A stretch of DNA of 51,464 nucleotides from an uncultured Bacilli bacterium (GTDB lineage Bacteria; Bacillota_I; Bacilli_A; RF39; UBA660): positions 1-51,464 of the forward strand of contig CALVRG010000011.1 in NCBI GenBank assembly GCA_944358505.1. Reading direction: 5' to 3'. The position numbers were made by a program, and so were the translations under genes. How positions within the stretch are numbered: position 1 is the stretch's first letter; each line of letters opens with the position of its first letter. Below, one piece after another: positions 15,790-25,071 of this stretch. The notes beneath the pieces are model-generated. The model saw only the letters and a program-made list of their open reading frames with translations, was not told where the DNA came from and made no database searches.

Positions 15790-15808
15790 AAAAAGAGTTA
15801 TTAACTCT
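15790..15808 (-). terminator. Terminator after rpoE, stop codon in the loop
   Basis: AGAGTT / AACTCT with a 3-base loop formed by the rpoE TAA region, followed by six Us. Confidence 0.65.
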
Positions 15809-16250
15809 CTTCTAATTCATCTTCATCAACTACTACTAAATCTTTTAAATCTTCATTAGTATCAGCATAATCATCATCTTCATCTGTATCACCAGAATCA
15901 TAATTATCTTCTTCGTCTTCATCTATAATGATTGTATCTTCTTTTATTTCTTCGTCTTCATCATCTTCATCTTCATCTTCTGTTACTTTAACAATTTTAT
16001 CAGATGTATGTCTACTTCTTAAATCCCAACATCCATCTTCTAATAAAATAAATCTTTTATCAGTTGTTAATAATGTATAATAGTCACCTATTTTTTCTTC
16101 AAAGGTCTTATTAGGAAGCTCTAAAAGCATTACTACTTTTTTAAATAAATCAGCAGTATTCATTTTTCCTTCTTCTTCTAATATATAATAAGTTATATCT
16201 TTATGTGATAATAATTCTAATTCTTCTTTTTTCATTTTAGCTAATTTCAT
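15801..16250 (-). CDS. rpoE: RNA polymerase delta subunit
   Basis: Firmicute-specific polymerase subunit that speeds recycling and sharpens promoter choice. 149 residues: N-terminal HARE-HTH domain (about 1-90; MKLAKMKKEELELLSHKDI, FILLEDGCWDLRSRH) and a strongly acidic, disordered tail of Asp/Glu runs (about 95-149). The start follows GGAGGAAATTTT; the longer upstream reading has no site. A TATAAT at 16276-16281 is the likely -10. In Bacillus it lies between argS and fbaA, consistent with this order. Confidence 0.95.
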   Translation of the reverse strand: MKLAKMKKEELELLSHKDITYYILEEEGKMNTADLFKKVVMLLELPNKTFEEKIGDYYTLLTTDKRFILLEDGCWDLRSRHTSDKIVKVTEDEDEDDEDEEIKEDTIIIDEDEEDNYDSGDTDEDDDYADTNEDLKDLVVVDEDELEES

Positions 16251-16397
16251 AAAATTTCCTCCTATAGCTAAGAGCATTATATGCTATTTATTTTTATTTG
16301 TGTATTAAATCATATAAACTTATAGCATGTTTTTTTTTAAAAGGCAATACTTTTTTATATATTTATATTTTTTACAAAATTGGCTAAAGCTAGATAT

Positions 16398-18140
16398 CTA
16401 CATTTTTTCAGGCACTTCAATGGCAAGAATATTAAGCAATTCTTCGTTTGTTTCTTTTACCAATTTGGTTAAAGTAAGCCAACTTTCTTTTTTACTTTTA
16501 TCTGTTTCTGTTAAAATATAATTTTCTTCATAAAATCTACTATAAAGACTTGTTAAATTATATAAATATTCAGCAATTGGACTTAAATCTTTATTATTAT
16601 AAGATTTATGCAAAACTTTGTTTTTTTCTAGTAATAATAAAATCATTTCTTTTTCTGTTCCAAATGGAACATTATAATAATGTTTATAATCTATTCCTAA
16701 ATCATTTGCTTTTTTTAATATTGATTTCATTCTAATAGTGTTATAAAGAATATATGGACCTGTCTTTCCTTCTACATCAATAAATTTACTTGGTTCAAAA
16801 ATATAGTCAGTTGTTCTATTTGGAAGAAAATCTGCATATTTAATAGCAGCTATAGCTATTTTTTCGGCTATATCTTCTTTAGCTTCTATTTCTTTATTCA
16901 TATGTAATAAAATTTCTTCTTTAACGCTCTTTAAAAGTGATTTTAATGTTGCTGCTTTGCCATCTCTTGTTTTAAAAGGTTTACCATCTGTGCCATTCAT
17001 TGTCCCAAAACCATAAAAAGATAATTTTGTATCATTTTGAACAAGACCTGTTTTAAATGCTGCTCTAAATACTTGAGTAAAATATAATTCTTGTCTGTTA
17101 TCTGTTAAATACCAAATTTCTTTTGGATTAAATCTCTTCATGCGAGAATCAATAGTTGCAAGTTCTCTTGTAGCATATAAAGTTGCACCATTACTTTTAA
17201 TAACAACTAGTGGTGGCATTGGTGACTTATCAGACTCTTCTATCACTTCCACTATTTTAGCACCTTCACTATCAACTAAATAACCTGATTTTTCCATAAT
17301 AGAAATTGTTTCATCAATATATGGAAAAGCATCACTTTCTCCTTCCCACAAATCAAAAGTAGTATTTAACTTTTTATAAATAGATTTTATATCTTGAACT
17401 GATATTTCTTTTATTTTTTCCCACAACGCAACATATCCCTTATTTTTACCAGTTTCAAGTTCAGCAGTTATTTCCCTTACTGTGTTCATTATTTCTTCAT
17501 TTTCTTTAGCTTTAATACTGGCAGTAGGATATATTTCTTCTAAGTCTTTAGCTGTTATTGGAAGTTTATCCCAATTTGTTTCTTCTTTTCCACTGAAATA
17601 ATTAAGATTTGGATATCTTTGTTTAATTTCATAAATAACCATTCCAGACTGGCGACCTATATCACCAAAATGGACATCAGAAATAATATTTTTGCCAAGG
17701 TATTTTGCTAATCTTTTTAGAGCCTCTCCTATATTTGCACTTCTTAAATGACCTACATGAAGAGTTTTTGCAATATTTGCACCACCATAATCAATAACTA
17801 TTTTACTTTCTTTTAGTTTTTCCACATCTTTTGTGGAATCTATATTTAGTTTTTCCACATACTCTGTTAATATCTCATCTTTAAGTGTTAAATTAATAAA
17901 TCCTGCACCTGCGATATTAATATTTTTAAAACAATTTATTTCATCTAAGCATTTTACAATTTCTTCAGCAATTTCTTTAGGAGATTTGTGCATTATTTTT
18001 GCTAATTTCATTGCATCGTTTATTTGAAAGTCCCCAAGTTCTTTTTTATTGCTTGGTAATAATGTTACTTCTTCTAAAGGAATTCCTTTACTTTTTAAGC
18101 TTTTTGATATTTCTTTTTGTATAGTATTTAGAAAATTCAT
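16398..18140 (-). CDS. argS: Arginyl-tRNA synthetase
   Basis: Class I synthetase that charges tRNA-Arg. 580 residues: N-terminal additional domain (1-110), catalytic core with HIGH-type HVGHLRSANIG, no classical KMSKS (reads GTDGKPFKTRDG, normal for many ArgRS), and the C-terminal anticodon-binding helices (LYNLTSLYSRFYEE). The ATG follows TGGAGGTATCT and overlaps the upstream ywiB stop by 4 bases; an ATG four codons earlier lies in the ribosome-binding site. No T-box leader is visible upstream. The pair ywiB-argS is conserved in Bacillus. Confidence 0.97.
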   Translation of the reverse strand: MNFLNTIQKEISKSLKSKGIPLEEVTLLPSNKKELGDFQINDAMKLAKIMHKSPKEIAEEIVKCLDEINCFKNINIAGAGFINLTLKDEILTEYVEKLNIDSTKDVEKLKESKIVIDYGGANIAKTLHVGHLRSANIGEALKRLAKYLGKNIISDVHFGDIGRQSGMVIYEIKQRYPNLNYFSGKEETNWDKLPITAKDLEEIYPTASIKAKENEEIMNTVREITAELETGKNKGYVALWEKIKEISVQDIKSIYKKLNTTFDLWEGESDAFPYIDETISIMEKSGYLVDSEGAKIVEVIEESDKSPMPPLVVIKSNGATLYATRELATIDSRMKRFNPKEIWYLTDNRQELYFTQVFRAAFKTGLVQNDTKLSFYGFGTMNGTDGKPFKTRDGKAATLKSLLKSVKEEILLHMNKEIEAKEDIAEKIAIAAIKYADFLPNRTTDYIFEPSKFIDVEGKTGPYILYNTIRMKSILKKANDLGIDYKHYYNVPFGTEKEMILLLLEKNKVLHKSYNNKDLSPIAEYLYNLTSLYSRFYEENYILTETDKSKKESWLTLTKLVKETNEELLNILAIEVPEKM

Positions 18141-18499
18141 AGATACCTCCATTCTACATTATATGTGTGTTTAAAGTCGTTACCTTCTATTTGATATACT
18201 ACTTCATAGAAATTAACTTTTTTTGTTATAGTAAAAGTTTTCATTGGAACTAGCCCTGTTTGCTTTAAGTCTTTTAAATATACTTCAAAATTAGTCTTTT
18301 CATTCTTAACAAACTTGTAACTCAAAATACTGTCTTCTGTTTCTCTTAGCATAATATTGTCATTAAAAAAAATAGTTAATAAAGCATTTTTATCATGATA
18401 CTGAAGTAAATTTTTATTAGAATCTATTTTTCCTTTACCTTCATAAAATATTTCTTCGTTATCATTTTTTATTTTTGACTTGATTAATACATCTTTCAA
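18137..18499 (-). CDS. YwiB-like DUF1934 beta-barrel protein
   Basis: 120-residue cytoplasmic protein of the YwiB/DUF1934 family, a calycin-like barrel of unknown function usually found next to argS. The sequence alternates short strands (EEIFYEGKGKID, LLTIFFNDNIMLRETE, HTYNVEWRYL). AAAGGAG lies 8 bases before a TTG, which I take as start; an ATG two codons upstream would be only 2 bases from the site. Overlaps argS by ATGA. Confidence 0.75.
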   Translation of the reverse strand: MKDVLIKSKIKNDNEEIFYEGKGKIDSNKNLLQYHDKNALLTIFFNDNIMLRETEDSILSYKFVKNEKTNFEVYLKDLKQTGLVPMKTFTITKKVNFYEVVYQIEGNDFKHTYNVEWRYL

Positions 18500-18607
18500 A
18501 GTCATCTCTCCTTTTACTGCTATGATTATAACAAAAAACATAAGAAGTTACAACTTATTTGTTTGAAGTAAATATTTTTGGGTATTACTATTATTAGGTG
18601 ATATCTA

Positions 18608-20560
18608 ATGAAATTTTTAAAAAAATGTCTAAAAATATTTATAATAATTGTAGGTATTTTTGTTATTGGTAATATTTGTGTATATACATATGCTAAATTG
18701 AGTCCCAAGATTGAAATAAAAAATGCTAATAGCTTTATGCTTTTTGATAATAATAATGAAGTTTTTTTTCAGGGCAGTGGTTCAAAAGAATGGATTAGCC
18801 TCGATAACATATCTCCTTATTTAATTGAGGCTACTATAAATACAGAAGATAAGAATTTCTATAATCATATAGGATTTGATTATCTTAGAATTGCTAAAGC
18901 ACTTTTTGTTAATATTACAAGTGGAACTACAAGTCAAGGTGCTAGTACAATTACACAGCAATATGCTAAAAATTTATTTTTGGATTTTGATAAAACTTGG
19001 AAAAGAAAATGGGATGAAATGTGGTATACAATAGAAATAGAAAGTCATTATAGTAAAGATCAAATATTAGAGGGATATTTAAATACAATTAACTATGGGC
19101 ATGGTAAATATGGAATTGAAACTGCTAGTAAATTTTACTTTGGAAAAAGTGCTGAAGATTTAACTTTAGCTGAAGCAGCAATGCTTGCGGGTATTCCTAA
19201 ATCCCCTAGTAATTATTCACCACTTGTTAATTTAGAAAAAGCTACAGAAAGGCAACAAATGATTCTTAAAAATATGTATGAAGATGATGTTATTACTAGT
19301 AAAGAATATAAAACAGCAATGTCTGAAGAATTAAAATTTGTTTTAGAAGACGAAAAAGATAAATTAGAAAGTATATTGTATTATCAAGACGCAGTTATTG
19401 AAGAACTAAAAAATCTTGATGAAATACCCGAATCTTTTTTGGAAACTGGAGGTTTAAAGGTTTATACAAGTCTTGACTTAGAAACACAAAAACAATTAGA
19501 GGAAATGGTAAAAAATACTATGCCAGATAGTGATTTAGAAACAGCTAGTGTTATGATGGATCCTAAAACAGGTAGAGTTATAGCTTTAATTGGTGGTAAA
19601 GATTATAGCAAATCTGAATTTAATCGGGCCACTAACGCAAAAAGGCAAGTTGGATCTACTATGAAAGCATTTCTCTATTATGCTGCTTTAGAAAATGGTT
19701 TTACAGCTTCTACTACTTTTACAAGTCAAGAAACTACTTTTACTTTTAATGATGATGAAACTTATTCACCACAAAATTATAATGGTACTTATGGCAACAA
19801 ACCAATATCTATGGCTACTGCAATTGCTTATTCAGAAAATATTTATGCAGTAAAAACTCATATGTTTTTAGGTGAAGATATTCTTGTTAATATGGCTAAA
19901 AGGCTTGGAATTACCTCTAAACTTGATGAAGTTCCTTCTCTTGCTCTTGGCACTAGTGAAATTTCTATGTTAGAAATGGCAAGTGCTTACTCTGCTTTTG
20001 CAAACGAAGGTTATAAAGTTAGTCCACATTTTATTACTAAAGTTGTGGATAAAGAAGGAAATGTCTTATATGAAGCAGATGAAGAAAAAGAATTAATATT
20101 AAACTCTAGTTTGACTTTTATTTTGAGTAATTTGTTAACTTCTACTTATAATGCTAATTTTATAGATTATAATTATCCAACTGCGGTTAATCTTGCTAGT
20201 AAGATGACTCATAAATATGCTCTAAAAAGTGGAACTACTAATACTGATAACTGGTATATTGGTTACAATAAAAATATAGTTACTGCGGTATGGTGTGGTT
20301 ATGATGATAGTCGAAAGCTTGAATCTAGTGAATATAAATATGCCCAAAATATTTGGTTAAATTCTATGGAAAATTATATGAAAGACAAAACTAACGAATG
20401 GTATGAACAACCTAACAATGTTGTTGGAGTTTTGGTTAATCCTATTACTGGAAAACCTGCTAATGAAAATGATGAAAAAAAAGTGATAATGTATTATGTT
20501 AAAGGAACAGAACCTAGTGATGATGATCCTGTATTTGATGAGTTTGTAAAAGATAATTAG
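18608..20560 (+). CDS. Class A penicillin-binding protein (PBP1A family)
   Basis: Bifunctional peptidoglycan synthase of 650 residues, membrane-anchored by one helix (about 8-28). Transglycosylase domain GT51: catalytic Glu80 in TEDKNFYNH, then GASTITQQYAKNLFL and EGYLNTINYGHGKYGIE. Transpeptidase domain: S350-T-M-K (GSTMKAFLYY), S409-E-N, and K540-S-G-T-T. The C-terminus is acidic with no PASTA repeats. It begins the small plus-strand block with gerQ and a LemA-like gene. RBS AGGTGATATCTA. A weak TTGAAG-17-TACTAT may be its promoter. Confidence 0.95.
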   Translation: MKFLKKCLKIFIIIVGIFVIGNICVYTYAKLSPKIEIKNANSFMLFDNNNEVFFQGSGSKEWISLDNISPYLIEATINTEDKNFYNHIGFDYLRIAKALFVNITSGTTSQGASTITQQYAKNLFLDFDKTWKRKWDEMWYTIEIESHYSKDQILEGYLNTINYGHGKYGIETASKFYFGKSAEDLTLAEAAMLAGIPKSPSNYSPLVNLEKATERQQMILKNMYEDDVITSKEYKTAMSEELKFVLEDEKDKLESILYYQDAVIEELKNLDEIPESFLETGGLKVYTSLDLETQKQLEEMVKNTMPDSDLETASVMMDPKTGRVIALIGGKDYSKSEFNRATNAKRQVGSTMKAFLYYAALENGFTASTTFTSQETTFTFNDDETYSPQNYNGTYGNKPISMATAIAYSENIYAVKTHMFLGEDILVNMAKRLGITSKLDEVPSLALGTSEISMLEMASAYSAFANEGYKVSPHFITKVVDKEGNVLYEADEEKELILNSSLTFILSNLLTSTYNANFIDYNYPTAVNLASKMTHKYALKSGTTNTDNWYIGYNKNIVTAVWCGYDDSRKLESSEYKYAQNIWLNSMENYMKDKTNEWYEQPNNVVGVLVNPITGKPANENDEKKVIMYYVKGTEPSDDDPVFDEFVKDN

Positions 20561-20607
20561 TATATTTTAGATTTTACATCATAATATTATCTTGAGAGGA
20601 TGATTTT

Positions 20608-20964
20608 ATGAATAATAATTATGCAACTTATCCTGATCAAAGTACAGATCCACCTTACCAAAATTTTGACTATAACTATAATAACAATATGAACAATACT
20701 CCTAATACTAATGATATGATTCCAATAAATAATAATATGGATTATGCTGATAATATTTTAGAATTAAATATTGGAAAATTCGCTAATTTCTATATGTCTT
20801 ATTCCGATTCTTTAGAATGGAGAGATAAAGTTTTCAGCGGTATTATTGTAGCAGCAGGTAAAGATTATGTAGTTGTGAAAGATTATAACTCTAATAATAA
20901 TTATTTACTTTGGGCAGTATATTTAAATTATGTTGAGTTTAGAGAAGATATTAATTTAAGATAA
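20608..20964 (+). CDS. gerQ: GerQ-like spore coat/germination protein
   Basis: 118 residues. The Asn/Tyr/Pro-rich first 45 residues are low complexity; the conserved C-terminal domain has NILELNIGKFANFYMSY, WRDKVFSGIIVAAGKDYVVV and AVYLNYVEF, matching GerQ (YwdL). In Bacillus GerQ is a coat protein cross-linked by transglutaminase and needed for the cortex lytic enzyme CwlJ. It lies near ung, as in Bacillus. RBS GAGAGGATGATTTT. It is likely transcribed with, or just after, the PBP gene. Confidence 0.88.
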   Translation: MNNNYATYPDQSTDPPYQNFDYNYNNNMNNTPNTNDMIPINNNMDYADNILELNIGKFANFYMSYSDSLEWRDKVFSGIIVAAGKDYVVVKDYNSNNNYLLWAVYLNYVEFREDINLR

Positions 20965-20967
20965 AAA

Positions 20968-20996
20968 TTGTTTCTTCTCTTTTTATTTGCTATAAT
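20968..20996 (+). promoter_or_regulatory. Promoter of the LemA-like gene
   Basis: TTGTTT, 17 bases, TATAAT with TGC in front (extended -10), 22 bases before the start codon. Confidence 0.7.
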
Positions 20997-21017
20997 ATTA
21001 TTAAGGATGTGATAGTA

Positions 21018-21548
21018 ATGATTTATGCTATAATAGTAGGTATTTTATTATTGTTTATTTTTATTGCAGTTATTATTGTAATTTTTTATAAAAATAAATA
21101 TAGCTTTTTATACATTAAAGTAAAGGAAGCTGATAATAATTTAGATATTTTATTACAAAAGAAAGAGGCCATCTTGCTTAAGATTGTTCCTGTTTTAGAA
21201 AAAGCCGAGATTAAGGATATTCCTGAAGTTATTAAATTAAAATCAAAAAAAGTTAATCATCATGATTTATACGAAGAATTAACAACTATGTCTAATGAAA
21301 TTTTAAAAATTATTGATGATTATGAGGATAAAATTGATTTTAAAGTATTAGATCCTTTAATTGATAAATTAAATGATAATGAAAACGATTTGAGAGCTGC
21401 TTTAAAATATTATAGTGATAATGGAGATGAAATTAATTATTTAGCACATAAATTTCCAAGTAATTTAATTAAAATCTTTTCTCATTATCAAGATGTAGAA
21501 ACATATAAAATAAAAAAAAGAGAAACTCTTGAAATATTAAAACATTGA
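21018..21548 (+). CDS. LemA-family-like membrane protein
   Basis: 176 residues: one N-terminal membrane helix (about 2-24, IIVGILLLFIFIAVIIVIF) followed by a mostly helical cytoplasmic or external domain. The LemA pattern is visible: EADNNLDILLQKKEAIL early, then ENDLRAALKYYSDNGDEINY and the signature FPSNLI. LemA proteins are common in Bacilli; their role is unclear. The ATG follows AAGGATGTGATAGTA; the GTG three codons upstream is too near the site. The stop codon lies inside a strong terminator. Confidence 0.7.
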   Translation: MIYAIIVGILLLFIFIAVIIVIFYKNKYSFLYIKVKEADNNLDILLQKKEAILLKIVPVLEKAEIKDIPEVIKLKSKKVNHHDLYEELTTMSNEILKIIDDYEDKIDFKVLDPLIDKLNDNENDLRAALKYYSDNGDEINYLAHKFPSNLIKIFSHYQDVETYKIKKRETLEILKH

Positions 21549-21570
21549 TTATAAAAAATAATCAATGTTT
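21540..21570 (+). terminator. Terminator after the LemA-like gene, stop codon in the stem
   Basis: Perfect 13-bp stem AAACATTGATTAT / ATAATCAATGTTT with an A5 loop; the TGA of the gene is within the left arm. Confidence 0.75.
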
Positions 21571-21636
21571 CTTTATTATTACAACGTCAAATATATCTAT
21601 ATTTTTCCATTTATTTCCAGTTTTGTGATATAAAAA

Positions 21637-21658
21637 AACTAATGATTATTCATTAGTT
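21637..21658 (-). terminator. Terminator after ung
   Basis: AACTAATGA / TCATTAGTT, 4-base loop, followed by Us on the minus strand. The ung TAA overlaps the base of the stem. Confidence 0.75.
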
Positions 21659-22319
21659 AATCTATTTTCCAATCAATTGGTTTTATACCTTTAGATGTTA
21701 GAAATTTGTTAGTTTTTGAAAATGGTTTACTATCAAAAAAGCCATTATAAGCGGAAAGTGGTGATGGATGTGCTGATTCTATAATATAATGTTTTTTATT
21801 TGTGATCAATTTTTTCTTATTTCTAGCAAATCCCCCCCAAAGTATAAATACTATAGGTTCTTCTTTTTTATTTAGTATTTCAATTATTTTATCAGTAAAT
21901 ATTTCCCATCCTTTATCTTTATGAGAAGCAGCTTTATTTGCTTCTACTGTTAAAACTGTATTTAGAAGCAATACTCCTTGATCAGCCCAAGGTATAAGAC
22001 TACTAGTTTTAGGAATAGGAAGTCCTAAATCTGAATTTAATTCTTTAAATATATTTTGAAGACTGGGCGGCTTTTTTATACCATTTTTTACAGAAAATGA
22101 TAATCCTTCAGCCTGATGTTCTCCATGATATGGATCTTGCCCTAGTATTACTACTTTAACATACTGATAGGATGTATGTCTTAAAGCATTAAATATTTCA
22201 TTTTTAGGTGGATAAATAACTTTATTTTGATATTCCTTATTAATAAACTCAATTAGTTTTTTAAAGTAATCTTTAGTATATTCCTCTTTAAGATAATTAT
22301 CCCAATCATTTCCAATCAT
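21657..22319 (-). CDS. ung: Uracil-DNA glycosylase, family 1
   Basis: Removes uracil from DNA to start base-excision repair. 220 residues with the water-activating motif GQDPYHGEHQA (Asp62), FSFSV-type uracil pocket (GLSFSVKNG), LLLNTVLTV, and the DNA-intercalation loop HPSPLSAYNGFF near residue 183. Complete. RBS AAGGGAGAAAAAAT. It is the last gene of the leftward run from rlmH and faces the plus-strand block. Confidence 0.97.
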   Translation of the reverse strand: MIGNDWDNYLKEEYTKDYFKKLIEFINKEYQNKVIYPPKNEIFNALRHTSYQYVKVVILGQDPYHGEHQAEGLSFSVKNGIKKPPSLQNIFKELNSDLGLPIPKTSSLIPWADQGVLLLNTVLTVEANKAASHKDKGWEIFTDKIIEILNKKEEPIVFILWGGFARNKKKLITNKKHYIIESAHPSPLSAYNGFFDSKPFSKTNKFLTSKGIKPIDWKID

Positions 22320-22331
22320 ATTTTTTCTCCC

Positions 22332-22787
22332 TTATTTATGATAATTTTCATTGTTTTTTATTTTATAAGCTCTATATAGTTGTTCAAGAAACATTACTCT
22401 AAACAATTGATGTGGAAAAGTCAATTTAGAAAAAGAAATGCTGTAATTAGCTCTTTTTTTTACCTCATTACTCAATCCATAACTACCACCTATTATAAAA
22501 GTTAAATTGCTATTAATTTGTTCTATTTTGCATAATTTTTTAGATAACTCAATTGATGATAACTCTTGTCCAATTATGTCTAATATAATAACATTATCGG
22601 TATCTTTTATGTGCCTTAAAATGTTATTTCCTTCCTCTTTTTTACTTTTGTCTAAATCTTCATAGCAAATATCAGGTAATTCTATTATGTCTAACTTTGT
22701 ATATTTTGATAATCTTTTTTTATATTCATCTATTGCTTCTTTTAAGTATTTTTCTTTTATTTTACCTACACATATCAATTTTATCAT
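22332..22787 (-). CDS. rlmH: 23S rRNA (pseudouridine-1915) N3-methyltransferase RlmH
   Basis: SPOUT-family methyltransferase acting on helix 69 of 23S rRNA. 151 residues: MIKLICVGKIKEKYL start, the knot region TFIIGGSYGLSNEV, and FSKLTFPHQLFRVMFLEQLYRAYKI at the C-terminus. The N-terminus overlaps the end of walJ by 26 bases, so the two are probably co-translated. In Bacillus rlmH also lies just downstream of walJ. Confidence 0.96.
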   Translation of the reverse strand: MIKLICVGKIKEKYLKEAIDEYKKRLSKYTKLDIIELPDICYEDLDKSKKEEGNNILRHIKDTDNVIILDIIGQELSSIELSKKLCKIEQINSNLTFIIGGSYGLSNEVKKRANYSISFSKLTFPHQLFRVMFLEQLYRAYKIKNNENYHK

Positions 22788-23553
22788 CTAATACCTCTAT
22801 TTCTTCTAAAGATTCATTCTGTTTAGCAATTAAAATCTTAGGATTGTATTCTATTTCACTTATTATTTTGGAAAGAGAATTATAAGCAAGCTCTTCTTTA
22901 TTATTATGTTCGCTTAAGTGGGCAAGTATTATGTACATAGTGTCTTTACCTATTAACTTTTTTAAATATTTAGCTGTTGTATCATTGGAAAGATGCCCTT
23001 CGTCGCTTAAAATACGTTGTTTTAAATAAAATGGATATGGACCATTCAGCAGCATTTTTTCGTCATGATTACTTTCAATATAATAAATATTTTTATTAGT
23101 TAAAAGTGGAAAGTATTTACGATTTATATAACCTGTATCTGTAATATATACTAGTGAATTTTTATCTTCATTAATTACAAAGCCAACTGATCCTTTAGCA
23201 TCATGTGATGTTTTAAAAACTATTATATTTGTTTTACTATTTAAAGATATATTTTCTTGATATTCTTCTATTCTGTCTTCATTAATATCAATATTTAATT
23301 CTTTTAACATATCTACATTAGTATAAACTTTAAATTTACTGTTTTTTAACAAAACTTTAAGTCCGCTAGTATGGTCATTATGAGCGTGTGTTAAAAGTAA
23401 ACAATCTATACTATCTATAGTTAAGTTCATCTTCTCTAGTTCTTTTTTTAATCTCTGATATGTTATCCCTATATCAATTAGAAAGCGAGCAGATTTAGTT
23501 TCTATATAAGAACAATTTCCTTTAGATCCACTCGCTAAAACTTTTATTTTCAT
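22762..23553 (-). CDS. walJ: MBL-fold hydrolase WalJ (YycJ)
   Basis: 263-residue metallo-beta-lactamase-fold protein. Zinc ligands are seen in LLTHAHNDHTSGLKVLL, the later SHDAKGSVGF, DTGY and ESNHDE stretches, and LAHLSEHNN. In Bacillus it lies in the walRK operon and has been linked to wall and replication coordination and to 5'-exonuclease-like activity. The first base of its ATG is shared with the previous gene's stop (TAATG). Notably the walR, walK, walH and walI genes are not next to it here. Confidence 0.88.
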   Translation of the reverse strand: MKIKVLASGSKGNCSYIETKSARFLIDIGITYQRLKKELEKMNLTIDSIDCLLLTHAHNDHTSGLKVLLKNSKFKVYTNVDMLKELNIDINEDRIEEYQENISLNSKTNIIVFKTSHDAKGSVGFVINEDKNSLVYITDTGYINRKYFPLLTNKNIYYIESNHDEKMLLNGPYPFYLKQRILSDEGHLSNDTTAKYLKKLIGKDTMYIILAHLSEHNNKEELAYNSLSKIISEIEYNPKILIAKQNESLEEIEVLDDKIDMCR

Positions 23554-25070
23554 TAGAATAAACTCATTGGATTTAGAGAAGATGATCCTTTACTATATGG
23601 AAATTTCTTCCACAATCCAAAGTGTAAGTGAACTCCTGTTGCTGCTCCTGTTCTACCCATTGAGCCTATTGTATCTCCCATTGACACTTCTTGTCCAACA
23701 CTTACATATCGTTCTGCAAGGTGTGCATACATCGTATAGTAACCATTATTATGATTAATGACAATATATTCTCCATTATCATACTTGTATGAAGAAGCTA
23801 CTACAATTCCATTATTTGAAGCATAAATAGGCGAACCATAGCCTGCTCCTGCAATATCCATACCATCATGCAGTGTTCCCCAACGATATCCATAAGGACT
23901 ACTTATATAATATGGGGTTCTAGTAGGCCATAACCAGTATCCTTCAACCTTTGTATTACTACTTAATCCACTATTAACACCACCACTAGATCCTTTTTGC
24001 TTTGTACCTTTTACAATTATTTTCTTTATTGGTTCTTTTAATACTTTAGTAGCATTATTATCAATAACAGCACTTTCAACTTGTCCATTTACTTTTTGAA
24101 CTTTTGATGTTACTAATTGTGATCCAACTACTCCTTCCTGAATTGTTTCCTGATACGTACTATATTTAGTATTATCATATCTTGTTTCAGTTTCATATGG
24201 TATATCTTGCATCGTTACTTGATGATCTATTTCTACTAATCGAAATTGAGGCTTGATAATACTAATCGTAACATTTTGACCCTCGTATAAAAGATTATTC
24301 GCATCTGTAAATTCAGGATTTGCTATTAAGAATTCTTCATTTGATAATTTATTATTAAAAGCAACATTACTAATAGTATCTCCAGCTTGGACAGTATATT
24401 TTTGTTGTTCTTCTAATGTTCCAAATAAAAGATACTTACTTAAATCATCACTAGTTTCATAAATTGTTTCATCTGATGGGACATTGGTTTCTTTAATAGT
24501 TATCTTGTTTTCTATATAAATGTTTTCTATTATTGTTCCTGTTTTTCCGTCTTCGATTGCTTGTTGTTCGTTAGCAAGATATTTATCATAACTATCACTA
24601 TCAACAAATGATCTTATAGTTCTATCCATTGCATCTTTAAATACTTGTTTATCTAAAACATATAGAACTTGATCCTTTTCTTTAATTGTCTCACCTTGTT
24701 CATTTGTTTTTTCTATACCTGATATTGTTATTTTATACCCTTTTATTGTAAATGGCTCTATATCTTTAATCTTATTATATATTTCTTTCGTTGTAGAAAT
24801 ATTTTCATTATAAGTTACGTCTTTAATAACTTCTAAATCTTCTGGTGCATAAACTTTATCAGCATTATATTTATCTTTTAATTCTTGTTGTTCTTTATCT
24901 ATATATTCATTAAGATCTTCTTTATTATTTATTAATCCAACTGACTTTCCAGCTAGATAAACACGATAAACACTTTTAGGAGTTGTTGTTTGCTCTTTTG
25001 GTATAATAAATACTAATATAAGGCTTATAACCAATGCTATTAAAATAGTGATTATTTTTTTTATATTCAT
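23553..25070 (-). CDS. LysM-G5-M23 peptidoglycan endopeptidase
   Basis: 505-residue exported wall enzyme. One N-terminal membrane/signal helix (about 4-24), an uncharacterised region, a LysM domain near 230-270 (YTVQAGDTISNVAF), a G5 domain near 275-350 (DIPYETETRYDNTKYSTYQE, ending KIIVKGTKQ), and a C-terminal M23 domain with intact zinc motifs (LHDGMDIAG and GVHLHFGLW). It should cleave cross-bridges while held to glycan. The ATG follows a GAGGAG stretch that also encodes the last Glu codons of dnaB. It takes the position of walRKHI between dnaB and walJ. Confidence 0.88.
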   Translation of the reverse strand: MNIKKIITILIALVISLILVFIIPKEQTTTPKSVYRVYLAGKSVGLINNKEDLNEYIDKEQQELKDKYNADKVYAPEDLEVIKDVTYNENISTTKEIYNKIKDIEPFTIKGYKITISGIEKTNEQGETIKEKDQVLYVLDKQVFKDAMDRTIRSFVDSDSYDKYLANEQQAIEDGKTGTIIENIYIENKITIKETNVPSDETIYETSDDLSKYLLFGTLEEQQKYTVQAGDTISNVAFNNKLSNEEFLIANPEFTDANNLLYEGQNVTISIIKPQFRLVEIDHQVTMQDIPYETETRYDNTKYSTYQETIQEGVVGSQLVTSKVQKVNGQVESAVIDNNATKVLKEPIKKIIVKGTKQKGSSGGVNSGLSSNTKVEGYWLWPTRTPYYISSPYGYRWGTLHDGMDIAGAGYGSPIYASNNGIVVASSYKYDNGEYIVINHNNGYYTMYAHLAERYVSVGQEVSMGDTIGSMGRTGAATGVHLHFGLWKKFPYSKGSSSLNPMSLF

Positions 25071-25071
25071 T

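Noticed and set aside
18500..18607. T-box leader for ywiB-argS
   Set aside because: The upstream gap is about 100 bases and lacks the T-box sequence and terminator pair.
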